DNA from: Xanthobacter autotrophicus
GTDB taxonomy: Bacteria > Pseudomonadota > Alphaproteobacteria > Rhizobiales > Xanthobacteraceae
Assembly (NCBI RefSeq): GCF_030015065.1
Contig: NZ_JAIVFN010000002.1
Location: 62,001 to 126,000 of the forward strand
DNA length: 64,000 bases
Direction: 5' to 3'
Shown here: in pieces, positions 1 to 8,496 of the stretch
Position numbering within the stretch: position 1 is the first letter of the stretch
Layout: each line of letters starts with the position of its first letter
Made by a program: the position numbers and the translations under genes
The notes under the pieces: model-generated
Told to the model about the DNA's origin: nothing
What the model saw: only the letters and a program-made list of their open reading frames with translations
Databases searched by the model: none

Positions 1-619
1 TGTCGAGGCTGGTGGAAATGGAGTGCTGCAGCAGGTCGAACAGGCCCGCCATCACCTGGCGCAGGACCGCATTGTGGGAGGCTTGCGCCACCGCCATGTG
101 GAAGGCGGCATCGGCGCGGGCCTGCGTCGCCGCGTCGGCGCCCTCGGCGGCGCGGATACCCGCATGAGCCGCCGCCAGCCGCGTCCTGTCCTCCTCGCCG
201 GCCCGCAGCGCCGCATGCCAGGCCGCATCGCCGTCTAGCGACCTGCGGATCTCCATGACGTCCTGCCAGTAGCCCGGTTCCAGGCGGGCGAGGGGCGAAA
301 GGGGGGAGAATGCCTTGTCCAGCGAGACGGCGGCGAGGGGTTCGGCCACGAAGGTGCCGCCACCCCGGCGCACGGTGAGGATGCCGCGGCTCACCAGACG
401 CTGGATGGCTTCGCGCAGCCGGGAGCGCGATACCCCTAGGTCGGCGGCGAGCTTGCGCTCCGGCGGCAGCCGCGCGCCGGCCTGAAGTCCGCCTTCGACG
501 ATCAAGGCCTCGATCTCGTCCGACAGCTTTCTCACCCGGCCCTCCACGTCGGGAAAGCAGGCGGCACCGTCGCCGCCGCCCGGCCTGCGCAAATTGGTCA
601 GACCAAAATCGCACAGCAT
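1..619 (-). CDS. GntR-family (FadR/FCD subfamily) regulator, 3' end cut by window
   Basis: About 206 residues are visible and the frame stays open to base 1. The first 70 or so residues form a winged helix-turn-helix with the GntR signature PPERKLAADLGVSRSRLREA. The rest is the start of an FCD-type effector domain (MEIRRSLDGDAAWHAALRAG, then AFHMAVAQASHNAVLRQV). The family mostly controls organic-acid catabolism such as lactate, glycolate or pyruvate; the ligand cannot be told. The ATG at 619 puts a perfect TTGGTCAGACCAA operator inside codons 5-9. The reading before the HTH is also about 20 residues longer than usual, so a downstream GTG (around codon 26) may be the true start. It is probably host backbone or the edge of the island rather than part of the arsenic genes. 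Confidence 0.85.
   Translation of the reverse strand, partial: MLCDFGLTNLRRPGGGDGAACFPDVEGRVRKLSDEIEALIVEGGLQAGARLPPERKLAADLGVSRSRLREAIQRLVSRGILTVRRGGGTFVAEPLAAVSLDKAFSPLSPLARLEPGYWQDVMEIRRSLDGDAAWHAALRAGEEDRTRLAAAHAGIRAAEGADAATQARADAAFHMAVAQASHNAVLRQVMAGLFDLLQHSISTSLD
594..606. promoter_or_regulatory. GntR/FadR-type operator 1
   Basis: TTGGTCAGACCAA is a perfect palindrome of the TTGGTNNNACCAA class bound by FadR-subfamily GntR proteins. It overlaps the apparent 5' end of the gntR gene, suggesting autoregulation. Confidence 0.6.
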
Positions 620-681
620 TGTTCAGTCATGTCATTTGATCGCTCAGATAACTGAAGACACGAATTAGTCAAATGGCAAAT

Positions 682-694
682 TGGTCAGACCACA
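682..694. promoter_or_regulatory. GntR/FadR-type operator 2
   Basis: TTGGTCAGACCAC matches operator 1 in 12 of 13 positions and lies 88 bp upstream of it (start to start). Two sites upstream of a GntR gene fit cooperative autorepression. Confidence 0.55.
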
Positions 695-993
695 TTTGCC
701 GGCCGGCTTCATCGCTGGTGTTGCGGTTGCCGGCTGCGGATCGCATCTGGAAGAGTGGCGCTGCTTCGGCCGGTACGCGCGAGGGAAGGCGTGGAGGGAA
801 CTGACGATCAGCGCGCGGCTCCGCTGACCGCGCAGGAAGCGCCAGCGGGAAGAGCCTGCCGGCAAGCTGGGGGAAGGGGAGATTGTGCCGCTCAGGGAGC
901 CACGACCGCTGAGGCCCGCCGCCAGACGCTGTTATGGCGGATATGATGTCCTGCGCATTTCGTTGCGCGGGTGCGGACAGGATCCCAAAAGCA
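695..993. other. stretch without recognisable gene
   Basis: Short open frames occur on both strands here, but none has a convincing start, a ribosome binding site or similarity I recognise. It is probably intergenic or decayed sequence between the GntR regulator and the arsenic module. Confidence 0.4.
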
Positions 994-1020
994 AAAAGGC
1001 CGCGCTACGGGCGGCCTTTT
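994..1020. terminator. bidirectional hairpin terminator
   Basis: AAAAGGCCGC and GCGGCCTTTT form a perfect 10-bp stem around a 7-nt loop, giving a U run on either strand. No convincing gene ends here on either strand, so it may be a leftover of a lost gene or an insulator before the ars operon. Confidence 0.6.
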
Positions 1021-1184
1021 GCAGATCTGGATATTCAAGACTGATTTTGGTTGCGGGGGCACGCAACCATCTCAAATTGCTATTTCGAGCCGCAGCATAG
1101 ATATCCGCTCCGAGGTCGAGGGTGAGGGTTCAATTCCCCCTGATTTCGAGAAGCCCTGCGTTCCCAGTGACAAGCTAATTATAA

Positions 1185-1210
1185 AATGCGCTTGAACGCA
1201 TATGCGCATT
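1185..1210. promoter_or_regulatory. probable ArsR operator
   Basis: AATGCGC (1185-1191) and GCGCATT (1204-1210) are an inverted repeat, with a second palindrome CGCATATGCG (1197-1206) inside. It ends 16 bp before the arsR start codon, where an autorepressing ArsR protein would bind. Confidence 0.5.
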
Positions 1211-1226
1211 AAAGTAAAAGAAGCGT

Positions 1227-1526
1227 ATGCAGTCCGCCCTCACCCTTCTGTCGGCCCTGGCCGAACCCACCCGCCTCGCGGCGGTCCACCTCCTGTGGGA
1301 TGGGCACGAGCATTGCGTCTGCGAACTCGTGCGCGTCCTCGGCGTCACCCAATCCCGCATGTCGCGTCATATGGCGGTGCTCAAGCAGGCTGGCGTCGTG
1401 GTGGATCGGCGGGACGCCCAATGGGTGCGCTACCGTCGCAATCCCGAACTGCCGGCCGAGCAGGCAACCATCATCAATGCTGTCCTCACCACCCTGGACG
1501 CTTCATCGAACAGGAGAGCCGCATGA
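1227..1526 (+). CDS. arsR: ArsR/SmtB-family metalloregulator
   Basis: A 99-residue winged-helix repressor. The segment HEHCVCELVRVLGVTQSRMS carries the CVC pair in the DNA-recognition region (here CVCEL), the classic As(III)/Sb(III) binding site of E. coli-type ArsR. Binding of As(III) is known to release the operator in this family. The stop codon overlaps the arsP start (ATGA at 1523-1526), so the two are translationally coupled. An inverted-repeat operator sits just upstream. This is the best candidate for the As(III)-responsive switch of the arsP-trx-osmC genes. Confidence 0.9.
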   Translation: MQSALTLLSALAEPTRLAAVHLLWDGHEHCVCELVRVLGVTQSRMSRHMAVLKQAGVVVDRRDAQWVRYRRNPELPAEQATIINAVLTTLDASSNRRAA

Positions 1527-2587
1527 GCGCCGACCTGTCATTGACCGGGCGCAAGCCACCGAGGGATGCATCGTCACTGACCTGGGCGGCGGTGACGGCC
1601 GCGGCGATCGCCCTCTGGTTCGTGGTCTATGCCCAGCTCGCGCCGTTCTCCCAATGGCTAGTGGCCCGCCTGCCGGTGGAGCAAGGCAGCCATCTCGCTG
1701 AAGCGGTCGCGTTCTTCATCTACGACACGCCCAAGGTGCTGATGCTGCTGACGCTGGTGGTCTTCGCCATGGGCGTGGTGCGCAGCTTCTTCTCCGCCGA
1801 GCGCACCCGCGCCCTGCTCGCTGGAAAACGCGAGGGGCTCGGCAACATTGCGGCCGCCGGCCTCGGCATCGTCACGCCCTTCTGCTCCTGCTCGGCGGTG
1901 CCGCTGTTCGTCGGCTTCGTCTCCGCCGGGGTGCCCCTGGGCGTCACCTTCTCCTTCCTCATCGCCGCGCCCATGGTCAACGAGGTGGCGCTGGGCCTCC
2001 TGTTCGCGCTGGTCGGCTGGAAGGTGGCGCTCACCTATCTGGCATTCGGCCTCTCCATCGCCATTATCGCCGGCTGGGTCATCGGACGCCTGCACCTGGA
2101 GGGCTGGCTGGAAGACTGGGTGCGCAACGTGCGTGCCAGTCCGGTCGAGCTGCCGCCAAACGGTATGACGCTGGTGGATCGCATCAGGGCCGGCCTCGAC
2201 GCGGTGCGCGACATCGTCGGCAAGGTCTGGATGTGGATCATCGCCGGCATCGCAGCGGGCGCCTTCATCCACGGCTATGTGCCGGAAGATCTCCTCGCCT
2301 CCATCATGGGGCGGGATGCGTGGTGGTCGGTTCCGGCTGCGGTGCTGCTGGGCATTCCCATGTATTCCAATGCCGCGGGCATCATCCCGGTGGTCGAGGC
2401 CCTGCTGGCGAAGGGGGCAGCGCTGGGCACCGTGCTCGCCTTCATGATGGCGGTCATCGCCCTGTCGCTGCCGGAAATGATCATCCTGCGCAAAGTCCTA
2501 AGCCTCAAGCTGATTGCCGTGTTTGTGGGCGTGGTCGGCATCGGCATCCTCGCCGTGGGCTTCCTGTTCAACGCGCTGTTTTCTTAA
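1523..2587 (+). CDS. arsP: ArsP-type permease (DUF318 family)
   Basis: A 354-residue inner-membrane protein with about eight to ten hydrophobic segments. The family hallmark TPFCSCSAVPLF lies near residue 115, and a second permease half carries GIPMYSNAAGIIPVVEAL. Characterised ArsP proteins expel trivalent organoarsenicals such as methylarsenite and reduced roxarsone; related DUF318 proteins move other metals. The start overlaps the arsR stop and is preceded by GGAGAGCC. The small CXXC thioredoxin-fold protein that follows is a frequent partner of this family. The exact substrate is not shown by sequence. Confidence 0.85.
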   Translation: MSADLSLTGRKPPRDASSLTWAAVTAAAIALWFVVYAQLAPFSQWLVARLPVEQGSHLAEAVAFFIYDTPKVLMLLTLVVFAMGVVRSFFSAERTRALLAGKREGLGNIAAAGLGIVTPFCSCSAVPLFVGFVSAGVPLGVTFSFLIAAPMVNEVALGLLFALVGWKVALTYLAFGLSIAIIAGWVIGRLHLEGWLEDWVRNVRASPVELPPNGMTLVDRIRAGLDAVRDIVGKVWMWIIAGIAAGAFIHGYVPEDLLASIMGRDAWWSVPAAVLLGIPMYSNAAGIIPVVEALLAKGAALGTVLAFMMAVIALSLPEMIILRKVLSLKLIAVFVGVVGIGILAVGFLFNALFS

Positions 2588-2606
2588 AACAAGAAAGGCA
2601 AAAGCC

Positions 2607-2843
2607 ATGAAAGACGTGAAGGTGCTGGGCCCCGGCTGCTCTCGCTGCGAGGCAACGGCGCAGATGGTGCGGGATGAGGCGGCCAAGCTCGGGCTCGACG
2701 TCACGGTGGAAAAGGTCACCGACTATGCGGTGATCGCCGGATACGGCATCGCCTCGACGCCGGGCATCGTCATCGACGGCAAGGTGGTGCACGCCGGCGG
2801 CCTGCCGAAGCCGGACGATCTCGCCCGCTTGCTCGCGGCGTGA
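2607..2843 (+). CDS. thioredoxin-fold small redox protein (thioredoxin_3 family)
   Basis: A 78-residue cytoplasmic protein with the redox motif GCSRC at residues 10-14 (CXXC) and a cis-Pro loop (STPGIVIDG), as in the redox-active disulfide protein 2 family. These are commonly encoded beside ArsP/DUF318 permeases. They are thought to deliver electrons or a thiol-bound substrate to the transporter. The gap to arsP is 19 bp and its stop overlaps the next gene, so it is in the same operon. Confidence 0.85.
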   Translation: MKDVKVLGPGCSRCEATAQMVRDEAAKLGLDVTVEKVTDYAVIAGYGIASTPGIVIDGKVVHAGGLPKPDDLARLLAA

Positions 2844-3256
2844 GCGCCGCCATGCTGGAATACAAGGTTCACGCGTCGCGCATCGACGTACACGGCAGCC
2901 TCGCCCGCACCAAAGAGGCCGAGATCACCCTCGACACCGACATTGGCGGGCGCGCCGATGCTTTCAACCCGGCGGAACTGTTCCTTGCCGCCATCGCGGC
3001 CTGCATGATCAAGGGCATCGAGCGGGTGACCCCGATGCTGAATTTCGAGCTGCGCGGGGTGGATGTCACGCTCCACGCCGTTCGGCAGGACGCGCCGCCG
3101 AAGATCATCTCGGTGGATTACGAGCTGATCATCGATACGGACGAGACGGAGCAGCGCCTGGCTTTGCTCCACACCAACGTCCGCAAGTACGGCACGATTT
3201 CGAACACCGTGGCGGAAGCGACCCGATTGGACGGGACGATCCGAAGGAAGGCATGA
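2840..3256 (+). CDS. OsmC-family protein
   Basis: A 138-residue protein with the OsmC/Ohr fold signature FNPAELFLAAIAACMIKGIE followed by the typical beta-rich second half (VDYELIIDTDETEQRL). Ohr/OsmC proteins reduce organic hydroperoxides with two cysteines. Only one of these (in AACM) is obvious here, so peroxidase activity is doubtful and this may belong to the one-cysteine YhfA-like branch. The GTG at 2840 overlaps the preceding stop; an ATG at 2852 is an alternative. Placement in an arsR-arsP operon suggests protection against oxidative or thiol stress caused by arsenicals. Confidence 0.8.
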   Translation: MSAAMLEYKVHASRIDVHGSLARTKEAEITLDTDIGGRADAFNPAELFLAAIAACMIKGIERVTPMLNFELRGVDVTLHAVRQDAPPKIISVDYELIIDTDETEQRLALLHTNVRKYGTISNTVAEATRLDGTIRRKA

Positions 3257-3323
3257 GGCGCATCAAGGCGCTGCGCGCACCCGCGCGAATGCGATCTGTC
3301 GTTATCCATGAAAGGCCAAGTCC

Positions 3324-4511
3324 ATGACGAAACGAGACGTGGTCATCTGCGCGCCGGTGCGCACGGCGATCGGCACTTATAATGGCGCTCTGAAGGCGGT
3401 CCCCGCGACCGAGCTGGGTGCGACAGTCGTGCGCGAGACGCTCCGTCGCTCGGGCCTCGATGCAGCCAAGCTGTCGAGCCTCATCATGGGCAATGTGGTC
3501 CAGGCCGGCAACAAGATGAACCCCGCCCGCCAGGCGGCCGTCCATGGCGGCGTACCGGTGGAGGTGCCGGCCATGACTGTGAACCGGGTCTGCGGCTCCG
3601 GCGCCCAGGCCGTTGCCTCGGTCGCCCAGGAGATCTGGCTGGGCTTCGCCGATGCGGCGATCGCCGGCGGCATGGAGAACATGGACGCCGCGCCCTACCT
3701 CATGAGCGGCGGGCGCTGGGGCTATCGCATGGGCGATGCGCAGATCTACGATTCCATGCTGCGCGACGGCTTGAACGACGCCTTCTCGGGCGAGCATTCC
3801 GGTTGGCACACCGAAGACCTCGTGACCAAATGTGGTGTCTCCCGCGAGGATCAGGACCGTTGGGCGGCGCGCTCGCAACAGCGCTTTTCCCAGGCGCAGG
3901 CCGCCGGAAAATTCGATGCCGAGATCGTCGGTGTCGAAATCAAGGGCCGCAAGGGGCCGGAGATCTTCGCTCGCGACGAGCACAATCGGCCGGACACCAC
4001 GATCGAATCCCTCACCAAGCTGAAGCCGGCCTTCCGTAAGGACGGCACCATCACCGCCGGAAACGCGCCCGGTCTCAATACCGGCGCCGCGGCGATGATC
4101 CTCGCCGAACGCGATTTCGCCGCGGCGAACGGCCTTGAGCCGCTGGCGCGGGTCGTCGCCTTCGGCGTCGGCGCGGTGGAGCCAGGCATGTTCGGCATCG
4201 GTCCGGTACCAGCCGTGCGCCAGGCGCTGGGGCGTGCGGGCTGGACGATCGCGGAGGTCGAGCGGGTGGAAATCAACGAGGCCTTCGCGGCGATCGCCCT
4301 CGCCGTTACCCGCGAGCTCGGCCTTGCCGAAGAGGTCGTCAATGTTGAAGGCGGGGCCATCGCCCATGGCCATCCCATCGGCGCGAGCGGGGCGATCCTG
4401 ACCACGCGGCTCATCCATTCGATGCGGCGCGACGGCCTCAAGCGTGGCATCGTTACCCTCTGCATCGGCGGCGGCCAGGGCATCGCGCTGGCGATCGAAA
4501 CACTGGCCTGA
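3324..4511 (+). CDS. acetyl-CoA C-acetyltransferase (thiolase)
   Basis: A full-length 395-residue thiolase. The nucleophile C90 lies in NRVCGSGAQA, the His motif is GHPIGASGA, and the C-terminal acid/base cysteine is in CIGGGQG. Thiolases condense two acetyl-CoA to acetoacetyl-CoA or run the reverse cleavage in fatty-acid breakdown and polyhydroxybutyrate synthesis. It starts 67 bp after osmC on the same strand and ends before aioX, so it may be read from the arsR promoter. No known arsenic role explains it. It may be a passenger or part of carbon-storage metabolism. Confidence 0.9.
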   Translation: MTKRDVVICAPVRTAIGTYNGALKAVPATELGATVVRETLRRSGLDAAKLSSLIMGNVVQAGNKMNPARQAAVHGGVPVEVPAMTVNRVCGSGAQAVASVAQEIWLGFADAAIAGGMENMDAAPYLMSGGRWGYRMGDAQIYDSMLRDGLNDAFSGEHSGWHTEDLVTKCGVSREDQDRWAARSQQRFSQAQAAGKFDAEIVGVEIKGRKGPEIFARDEHNRPDTTIESLTKLKPAFRKDGTITAGNAPGLNTGAAAMILAERDFAAANGLEPLARVVAFGVGAVEPGMFGIGPVPAVRQALGRAGWTIAEVERVEINEAFAAIALAVTRELGLAEEVVNVEGGAIAHGHPIGASGAILTTRLIHSMRRDGLKRGIVTLCIGGGQGIALAIETLA

Positions 4512-4699
4512 CAGGCAGGTCAGACGCCCGTGCGGGCTGCCGGCTTCGGCCGCGATCCCGCGCGGGTTCTTTGAAAGTGGCCCTCGCGCCGCCAATTGAT
4601 TCCACGGCAGAAGAACAAGCCTCCTGGCGGGGGCACTGCGCAAATTGTCGTTTCTCACGCCGACACGGATGCCCGTTTGCCTTTCAGGCCATCCGCGTT

Positions 4700-4720
4700 A
4701 TTCTTCGATTTAAGAAGAAT
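4700..4720. promoter_or_regulatory. inverted repeat upstream of aioX
   Basis: ATTCTTC and GAAGAAT flank a 7-nt spacer, ending 23 bp before the aioX start. It is a candidate operator or RNA hairpin controlling the aioXSR sensor genes; the binding protein is unknown. Confidence 0.4.
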
Positions 4721-4743
4721 TACAAAGCGGGAGGCCCTAGCAA

Positions 4744-5619
4744 ATGGGCGCCGGTTCGCGCATCGACCGCAGGGCGGTCCTTGCTGCCGCTGCTTCCATG
4801 GTCGGCGCGACGCTCGTGCCCCTGTTGGCGCGCGCCTCGGCCGGCATCATCCGTTTTGGCCTGACCCCCGTCTTCCTGACCTCCGACCTCGAACTGCTCG
4901 GCCGGCTTCAGATTTACCTGCGGCGGGCCACCGGCTTACCGGTCGAACTCGTCAGCCGGCGGACCTATCAGGAGATCACCGCGCTGCTGGTCTCGGGTCA
5001 GCTCGATGCCGCGTGGATCTGCGGCTATCCGTTCGTCGCCCATCGTGACGCGCTCCAGCTGGTCGCGGTTCCGCTGTGGCGCGGGCAGCCGCTCTATCAG
5101 TCCTGCCTCATCGTCGACCGGGACCGTGACGCACGGGACTTCCAGGACCTCAAGGGCGATATCCACGCCTTCTCGGACCCCGATTCCAATTCCGGCTTCC
5201 TCGTCACCCGCGCGCTTCTCGCGGAGCACGGCCTGAAGCCCCCGTCCTTCTTCGCCCGCACCTTCTTCACCTACGGCCATCGCAACGTGATCCGTGCCGT
5301 GGCCTCGGGCCTCGCCCAATCCGGTTCCGTGGACGGCTACGTCCTGGACGTTATGCGGGAGATCGAGCCGGAGCTGACGTCGCGCGTCGCCATCCTGCGC
5401 CGGTCCGAATGGCTCGGCTTCCCGCCCATCGCTGCCCCGCGCCATCCGCCAGACCCGCAGGCGCTCGCCGCGCTGACGGAGGCGCTTGCGCGCATGAACG
5501 AGGACGAGGATGGCAAGGCGGTGCTCGCCATGCTGCGGCTCGATGGTTTCGCGCCGCAGGAGGCGAGCCTCTTCGACCCCATCGCCGCAAAGGCGGCGCT
5601 CGTCGCGGGCACCGGGTGA
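4744..5619 (+). CDS. aioX: AioX, periplasmic arsenite-binding sensor protein
   Basis: A 291-residue periplasmic binding protein of the PhnD type. It begins with a Tat-like leader (IDRRAVLAAAASMV) and carries the PhnD core features DAAWICGYPFV and SDPDSNSGF. AioX proteins bind As(III) through a conserved cysteine and hand the signal to the AioS kinase. A cysteine at residue 121 (LYQSCLIV) sits where that residue is expected; C93 is a second candidate. The start is preceded by GGGAGG. It lies directly before aioS and aioR, the standard order in arsenite oxidisers. Confidence 0.9.
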   Translation: MGAGSRIDRRAVLAAAASMVGATLVPLLARASAGIIRFGLTPVFLTSDLELLGRLQIYLRRATGLPVELVSRRTYQEITALLVSGQLDAAWICGYPFVAHRDALQLVAVPLWRGQPLYQSCLIVDRDRDARDFQDLKGDIHAFSDPDSNSGFLVTRALLAEHGLKPPSFFARTFFTYGHRNVIRAVASGLAQSGSVDGYVLDVMREIEPELTSRVAILRRSEWLGFPPIAAPRHPPDPQALAALTEALARMNEDEDGKAVLAMLRLDGFAPQEASLFDPIAAKAALVAGTG

Positions 5620-5624
5620 CGCCC

Positions 5625-7076
5625 ATGATCGCGCGCCTTGACCCCCGCCAGTGGCCCGTCACCCTCAAGGTGCCCCTAGCGGTTGCGGCGCTCATGGTGC
5701 TGGTGGGGCTTGCACTCTCCGAGCGCGTGCTGAGCCGGCTGGGGGAGACGCAGGAGCGCCAGTTGCGCGCCTTGGCGCAGACCTATCTGGACAGCCTCTC
5801 CTCCGCGGTCGCACCCGCGATCCTAAGAGACGATGTCTGGGAAGTTTATGACGCCATCATGCGGGCACAGGCCCTCAACAAGAGCCTGCATCCGTTGAGC
5901 GCCGTGATCACCGACGCGGAGGGCCTCGTGATCGCGGCGTCCGATCCCCGTCGCTTCCCCATTGGGGTGCGTCTCCCGTCCGATCTCGCTCCGCTCGCAA
6001 CCGGCCGGGATTTCAGATTCGAGGCGGGCGCCAGATCCGCCACCGCGACGCGCGTGCTTTCCTATCCTGGACGCATCGTCGGAATCATCCACGCCACTTT
6101 CGACACCAGCCATCTGGCTTTGGAGCGGCGCGACGTCGTCCTCGCGCTCGCGGCCACGAACGGGATGGTCACGCTGCTGCTCGCCGTGGCCGGCTGGTTG
6201 CTCGTCGCCCGCATGATGGCGCCGGTGCGCACGCTCTCGCGCTATCTGGGCGCTGCGAGCGAAGGGCGGGCGACGCCCGTTCCCCCGGAGGCGGTCGCGC
6301 GCAACGGCGCTGAATTCGCCCGCCTGTTCCTAGCCTACAATGCGCTGGTCCGGTCCATGTACGAGCGGGAGGACCTAGCCCGACAATTGGCGGACGAGCA
6401 TCGGCTCGGCAGCCTCGGGCGGCTCACCTCGGCGCTCGCCCACGAGATCAACAACCCGCTGGGCGGCCTTTTTAACGCGCTGGCGACGCTGAAGACCCAT
6501 GGACACCATGCGGCGGTCCGAAAATCGTCCCTCGGCCTTCTCGAACGAGGCCTCGTCGGTATCCGCGACGTGGTGCGCACCACCCTCGCTTTGTATCGGC
6601 CGGAGCAGGCGCCGCGACCCCTCGCCATGGCCGATTTCGAGGACCTGCAGCTACTGATTGCCCCCGCGGCGCGCCGGAAGGGTGTCGATCTGAGGTTCTC
6701 CGGTCCCGTCGACGTGTTGCTTCCTCTGCCCAGCACCCCGGTGCGCCAGGCCGTGCTGAACCTGCTGCTGAATGCGGTTTCCGCCGCCCCGCCGGGAAGC
6801 GAAGTGGCGGTGGATGCGTCGCTCACGCCGACGGCCCTGCATGTAATCGTGTCGGATCGAGGCAGCGGCCTGCCCGAGCCTGCGGGGTGCCTTCTTGCGG
6901 CTGGCGGGGAAACGGGTGGCCCACCCTGGGGCGGCGGCCTCGGCTTGTGGACCACCCGGCGCATCCTGGACGACCTCGGTGCCTCGGCCGAGGTCGAGCG
7001 GCCTGAAACGGGGGGAACGCGGATCCGTCTTCTCTTCCCTTTCATCGCCCCAATGGAGCTCGCCCATGTCGCATGA
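5625..7076 (+). CDS. aioS: AioS, arsenite-responsive sensor histidine kinase
   Basis: A 483-residue inner-membrane histidine kinase. One transmembrane helix lies near residues 15-32, a periplasmic sensing domain of about 135 residues follows, and a second helix lies around 172-196. A HAMP-like linker leads to the H-box LAHEINNPLGG with phospho-acceptor H273, then an HATPase domain with N-box NLLLNAVSAA, DRGSGLP and GGGLGLW. AioS phosphorylates AioR when AioX reports arsenite. The start is 5 bp after aioX, and the 3' end overlaps aioR by 11 bp. Confidence 0.9.
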   Translation: MIARLDPRQWPVTLKVPLAVAALMVLVGLALSERVLSRLGETQERQLRALAQTYLDSLSSAVAPAILRDDVWEVYDAIMRAQALNKSLHPLSAVITDAEGLVIAASDPRRFPIGVRLPSDLAPLATGRDFRFEAGARSATATRVLSYPGRIVGIIHATFDTSHLALERRDVVLALAATNGMVTLLLAVAGWLLVARMMAPVRTLSRYLGAASEGRATPVPPEAVARNGAEFARLFLAYNALVRSMYEREDLARQLADEHRLGSLGRLTSALAHEINNPLGGLFNALATLKTHGHHAAVRKSSLGLLERGLVGIRDVVRTTLALYRPEQAPRPLAMADFEDLQLLIAPAARRKGVDLRFSGPVDVLLPLPSTPVRQAVLNLLLNAVSAAPPGSEVAVDASLTPTALHVIVSDRGSGLPEPAGCLLAAGGETGGPPWGGGLGLWTTRRILDDLGASAEVERPETGGTRIRLLFPFIAPMELAHVA

Positions 7077-8388
7077 GCCTCCCGTCATCGGCCTCGTGGA
7101 GGACGATCCCATCATGGGCGAGAGCCTCGCGCAGCGGCTCGGCCTGGAGGGAATGAGGGTGCATTGGTGGCGGACCGGCTGCGCAGCGGTGGCGGATATC
7201 CGGAAGATTCGCTTCGAGGCTATCGTATGCGACATCCGCCTTCCGGATCTCGATGGGGAGGCTGTGTTCCGGGAAGCGGCGCACGTGCCTCGGACGCCGC
7301 CTTTCCTGTTCGTGACCGGCCATGGCGACATCGACCAAGCGGTGCGCCTGATGCGGTCCGGCGCGGCGGACTACGTCACCAAGCCCTTCGAGATGGAGGA
7401 CTTCCTGGCGCGGCTCACCGACTTGCTGATGCCGCATGGAACCACGGAAGGCGGCACGTTGGGCGTCTCACCCGCCATCCGGCAGGTGGAGGCTCTGTTG
7501 TGCAGGATGGCTCGCCTGTCCTCCAATCTGCTCATCACGGGGGAGACAGGGACAGGTAAGGATGTAGCCGCCCGCTTCATCCATGCGCAATCGCGGCACG
7601 CGACCGCGCCGTTTATCGCGGTCAACTGCGCCGCCATTCCCGCCGACTTGATGGAAAGCGAGCTGTTCGGCCACGAGCGAGGCGCGTTCACCGGTGCCGC
7701 GCAGCGCCATCTCGGCTATGTGGAGCGCGCCGGCGACGGCACGCTGTTTCTCGACGAGATCGGGGAATTGCGTCCGGAGTTGCAGGCAAAACTCCTGCGG
7801 CTGATCGAGAGCAAGACGTTTCAGAGGGTCGGCGGTGAGCGCGAGATCGCCTTCGGCGGCCGTATCGTGACGGCCACCAACGCCGATCTGGCGCTGCGAG
7901 TTGTCGAGCGACAATTCCGCGAGGATCTCCTTTACCGCATCAACGCGGTCAGCATTCGCCTGCCATCTCTGCGGGAGCGCCCCGATGACATCCCATGGCT
8001 CATGGAGCGCTTCTTTACGGAATATAGCGCGGACACCGAGACCAACCTGAAAGGGATCAGCGCCCTCGCCGAGGAGGCCGCGATGCAGCATCCTTGGCCC
8101 GGGAATGTGCGGGAGCTGCGGAACCGGATGGAGCGTGCGGTCGCTCTTGCCTTGGGCCCCTGGCTGATGCCCGGGGATCTCTTTCCCGAGATCGTTCGCG
8201 AAGGCGCTGACGCCGGCCTACGGATCGGCTCACTGGAATCCGCGCGCCAGGAGGCGGAGAAGCGTCACATCCTCCGGGCGCTGTCCGCGACCGCGGGCGA
8301 ACTCTCCGCCGCCGCCCGGCTCCTCGGCGTTGGGCGCACCACCCTGTGGGAGAAGATGCGCCGCCTCGGTTTGGGTAGCGACGGCTGA
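7066..8388 (+). CDS. aioR: AioR, sigma-54 dependent response regulator
   Basis: A 440-residue NtrC-type activator. It has a receiver domain with acidic pocket EDD (12-14), phospho-acceptor D56 (CDIRLPD) and conserved lysine in TKPFE. An AAA+ domain follows with Walker A GETGTGKD, the sigma-54 contact loop GAFTGA and Walker B LFLDEIGEL. The C-terminal Fis-type HTH includes AARLLGVGRTTLWEKM. In characterised arsenite oxidisers, AioR with RpoN activates aioBA. A matching -24/-12 promoter lies about 110 bp downstream of this gene. The start overlaps aioS. Confidence 0.92.
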   Translation: MSHEPPVIGLVEDDPIMGESLAQRLGLEGMRVHWWRTGCAAVADIRKIRFEAIVCDIRLPDLDGEAVFREAAHVPRTPPFLFVTGHGDIDQAVRLMRSGAADYVTKPFEMEDFLARLTDLLMPHGTTEGGTLGVSPAIRQVEALLCRMARLSSNLLITGETGTGKDVAARFIHAQSRHATAPFIAVNCAAIPADLMESELFGHERGAFTGAAQRHLGYVERAGDGTLFLDEIGELRPELQAKLLRLIESKTFQRVGGEREIAFGGRIVTATNADLALRVVERQFREDLLYRINAVSIRLPSLRERPDDIPWLMERFFTEYSADTETNLKGISALAEEAAMQHPWPGNVRELRNRMERAVALALGPWLMPGDLFPEIVREGADAGLRIGSLESARQEAEKRHILRALSATAGELSAAARLLGVGRTTLWEKMRRLGLGSDG

Positions 8389-8496
8389 CGGCGCGTTCGG
8401 GTTTCCGGACAGACGGCGCCGCAGCATGTTCGGGACGGCGGACGTGCTCGCCTCATCTCGCTCGTTAAATCATTGAATTCTCTACTCAGCTCCGCA

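Noticed and set aside
1120-1150. A T-arm-like stretch GGTTCAATTCC that could be the 3' end of a tRNA and an attachment site
   Set aside because: The T stem has a mismatch, no CCA or matching acceptor strand is present, and no anticodon arm can be placed upstream. At most it is a remnant.
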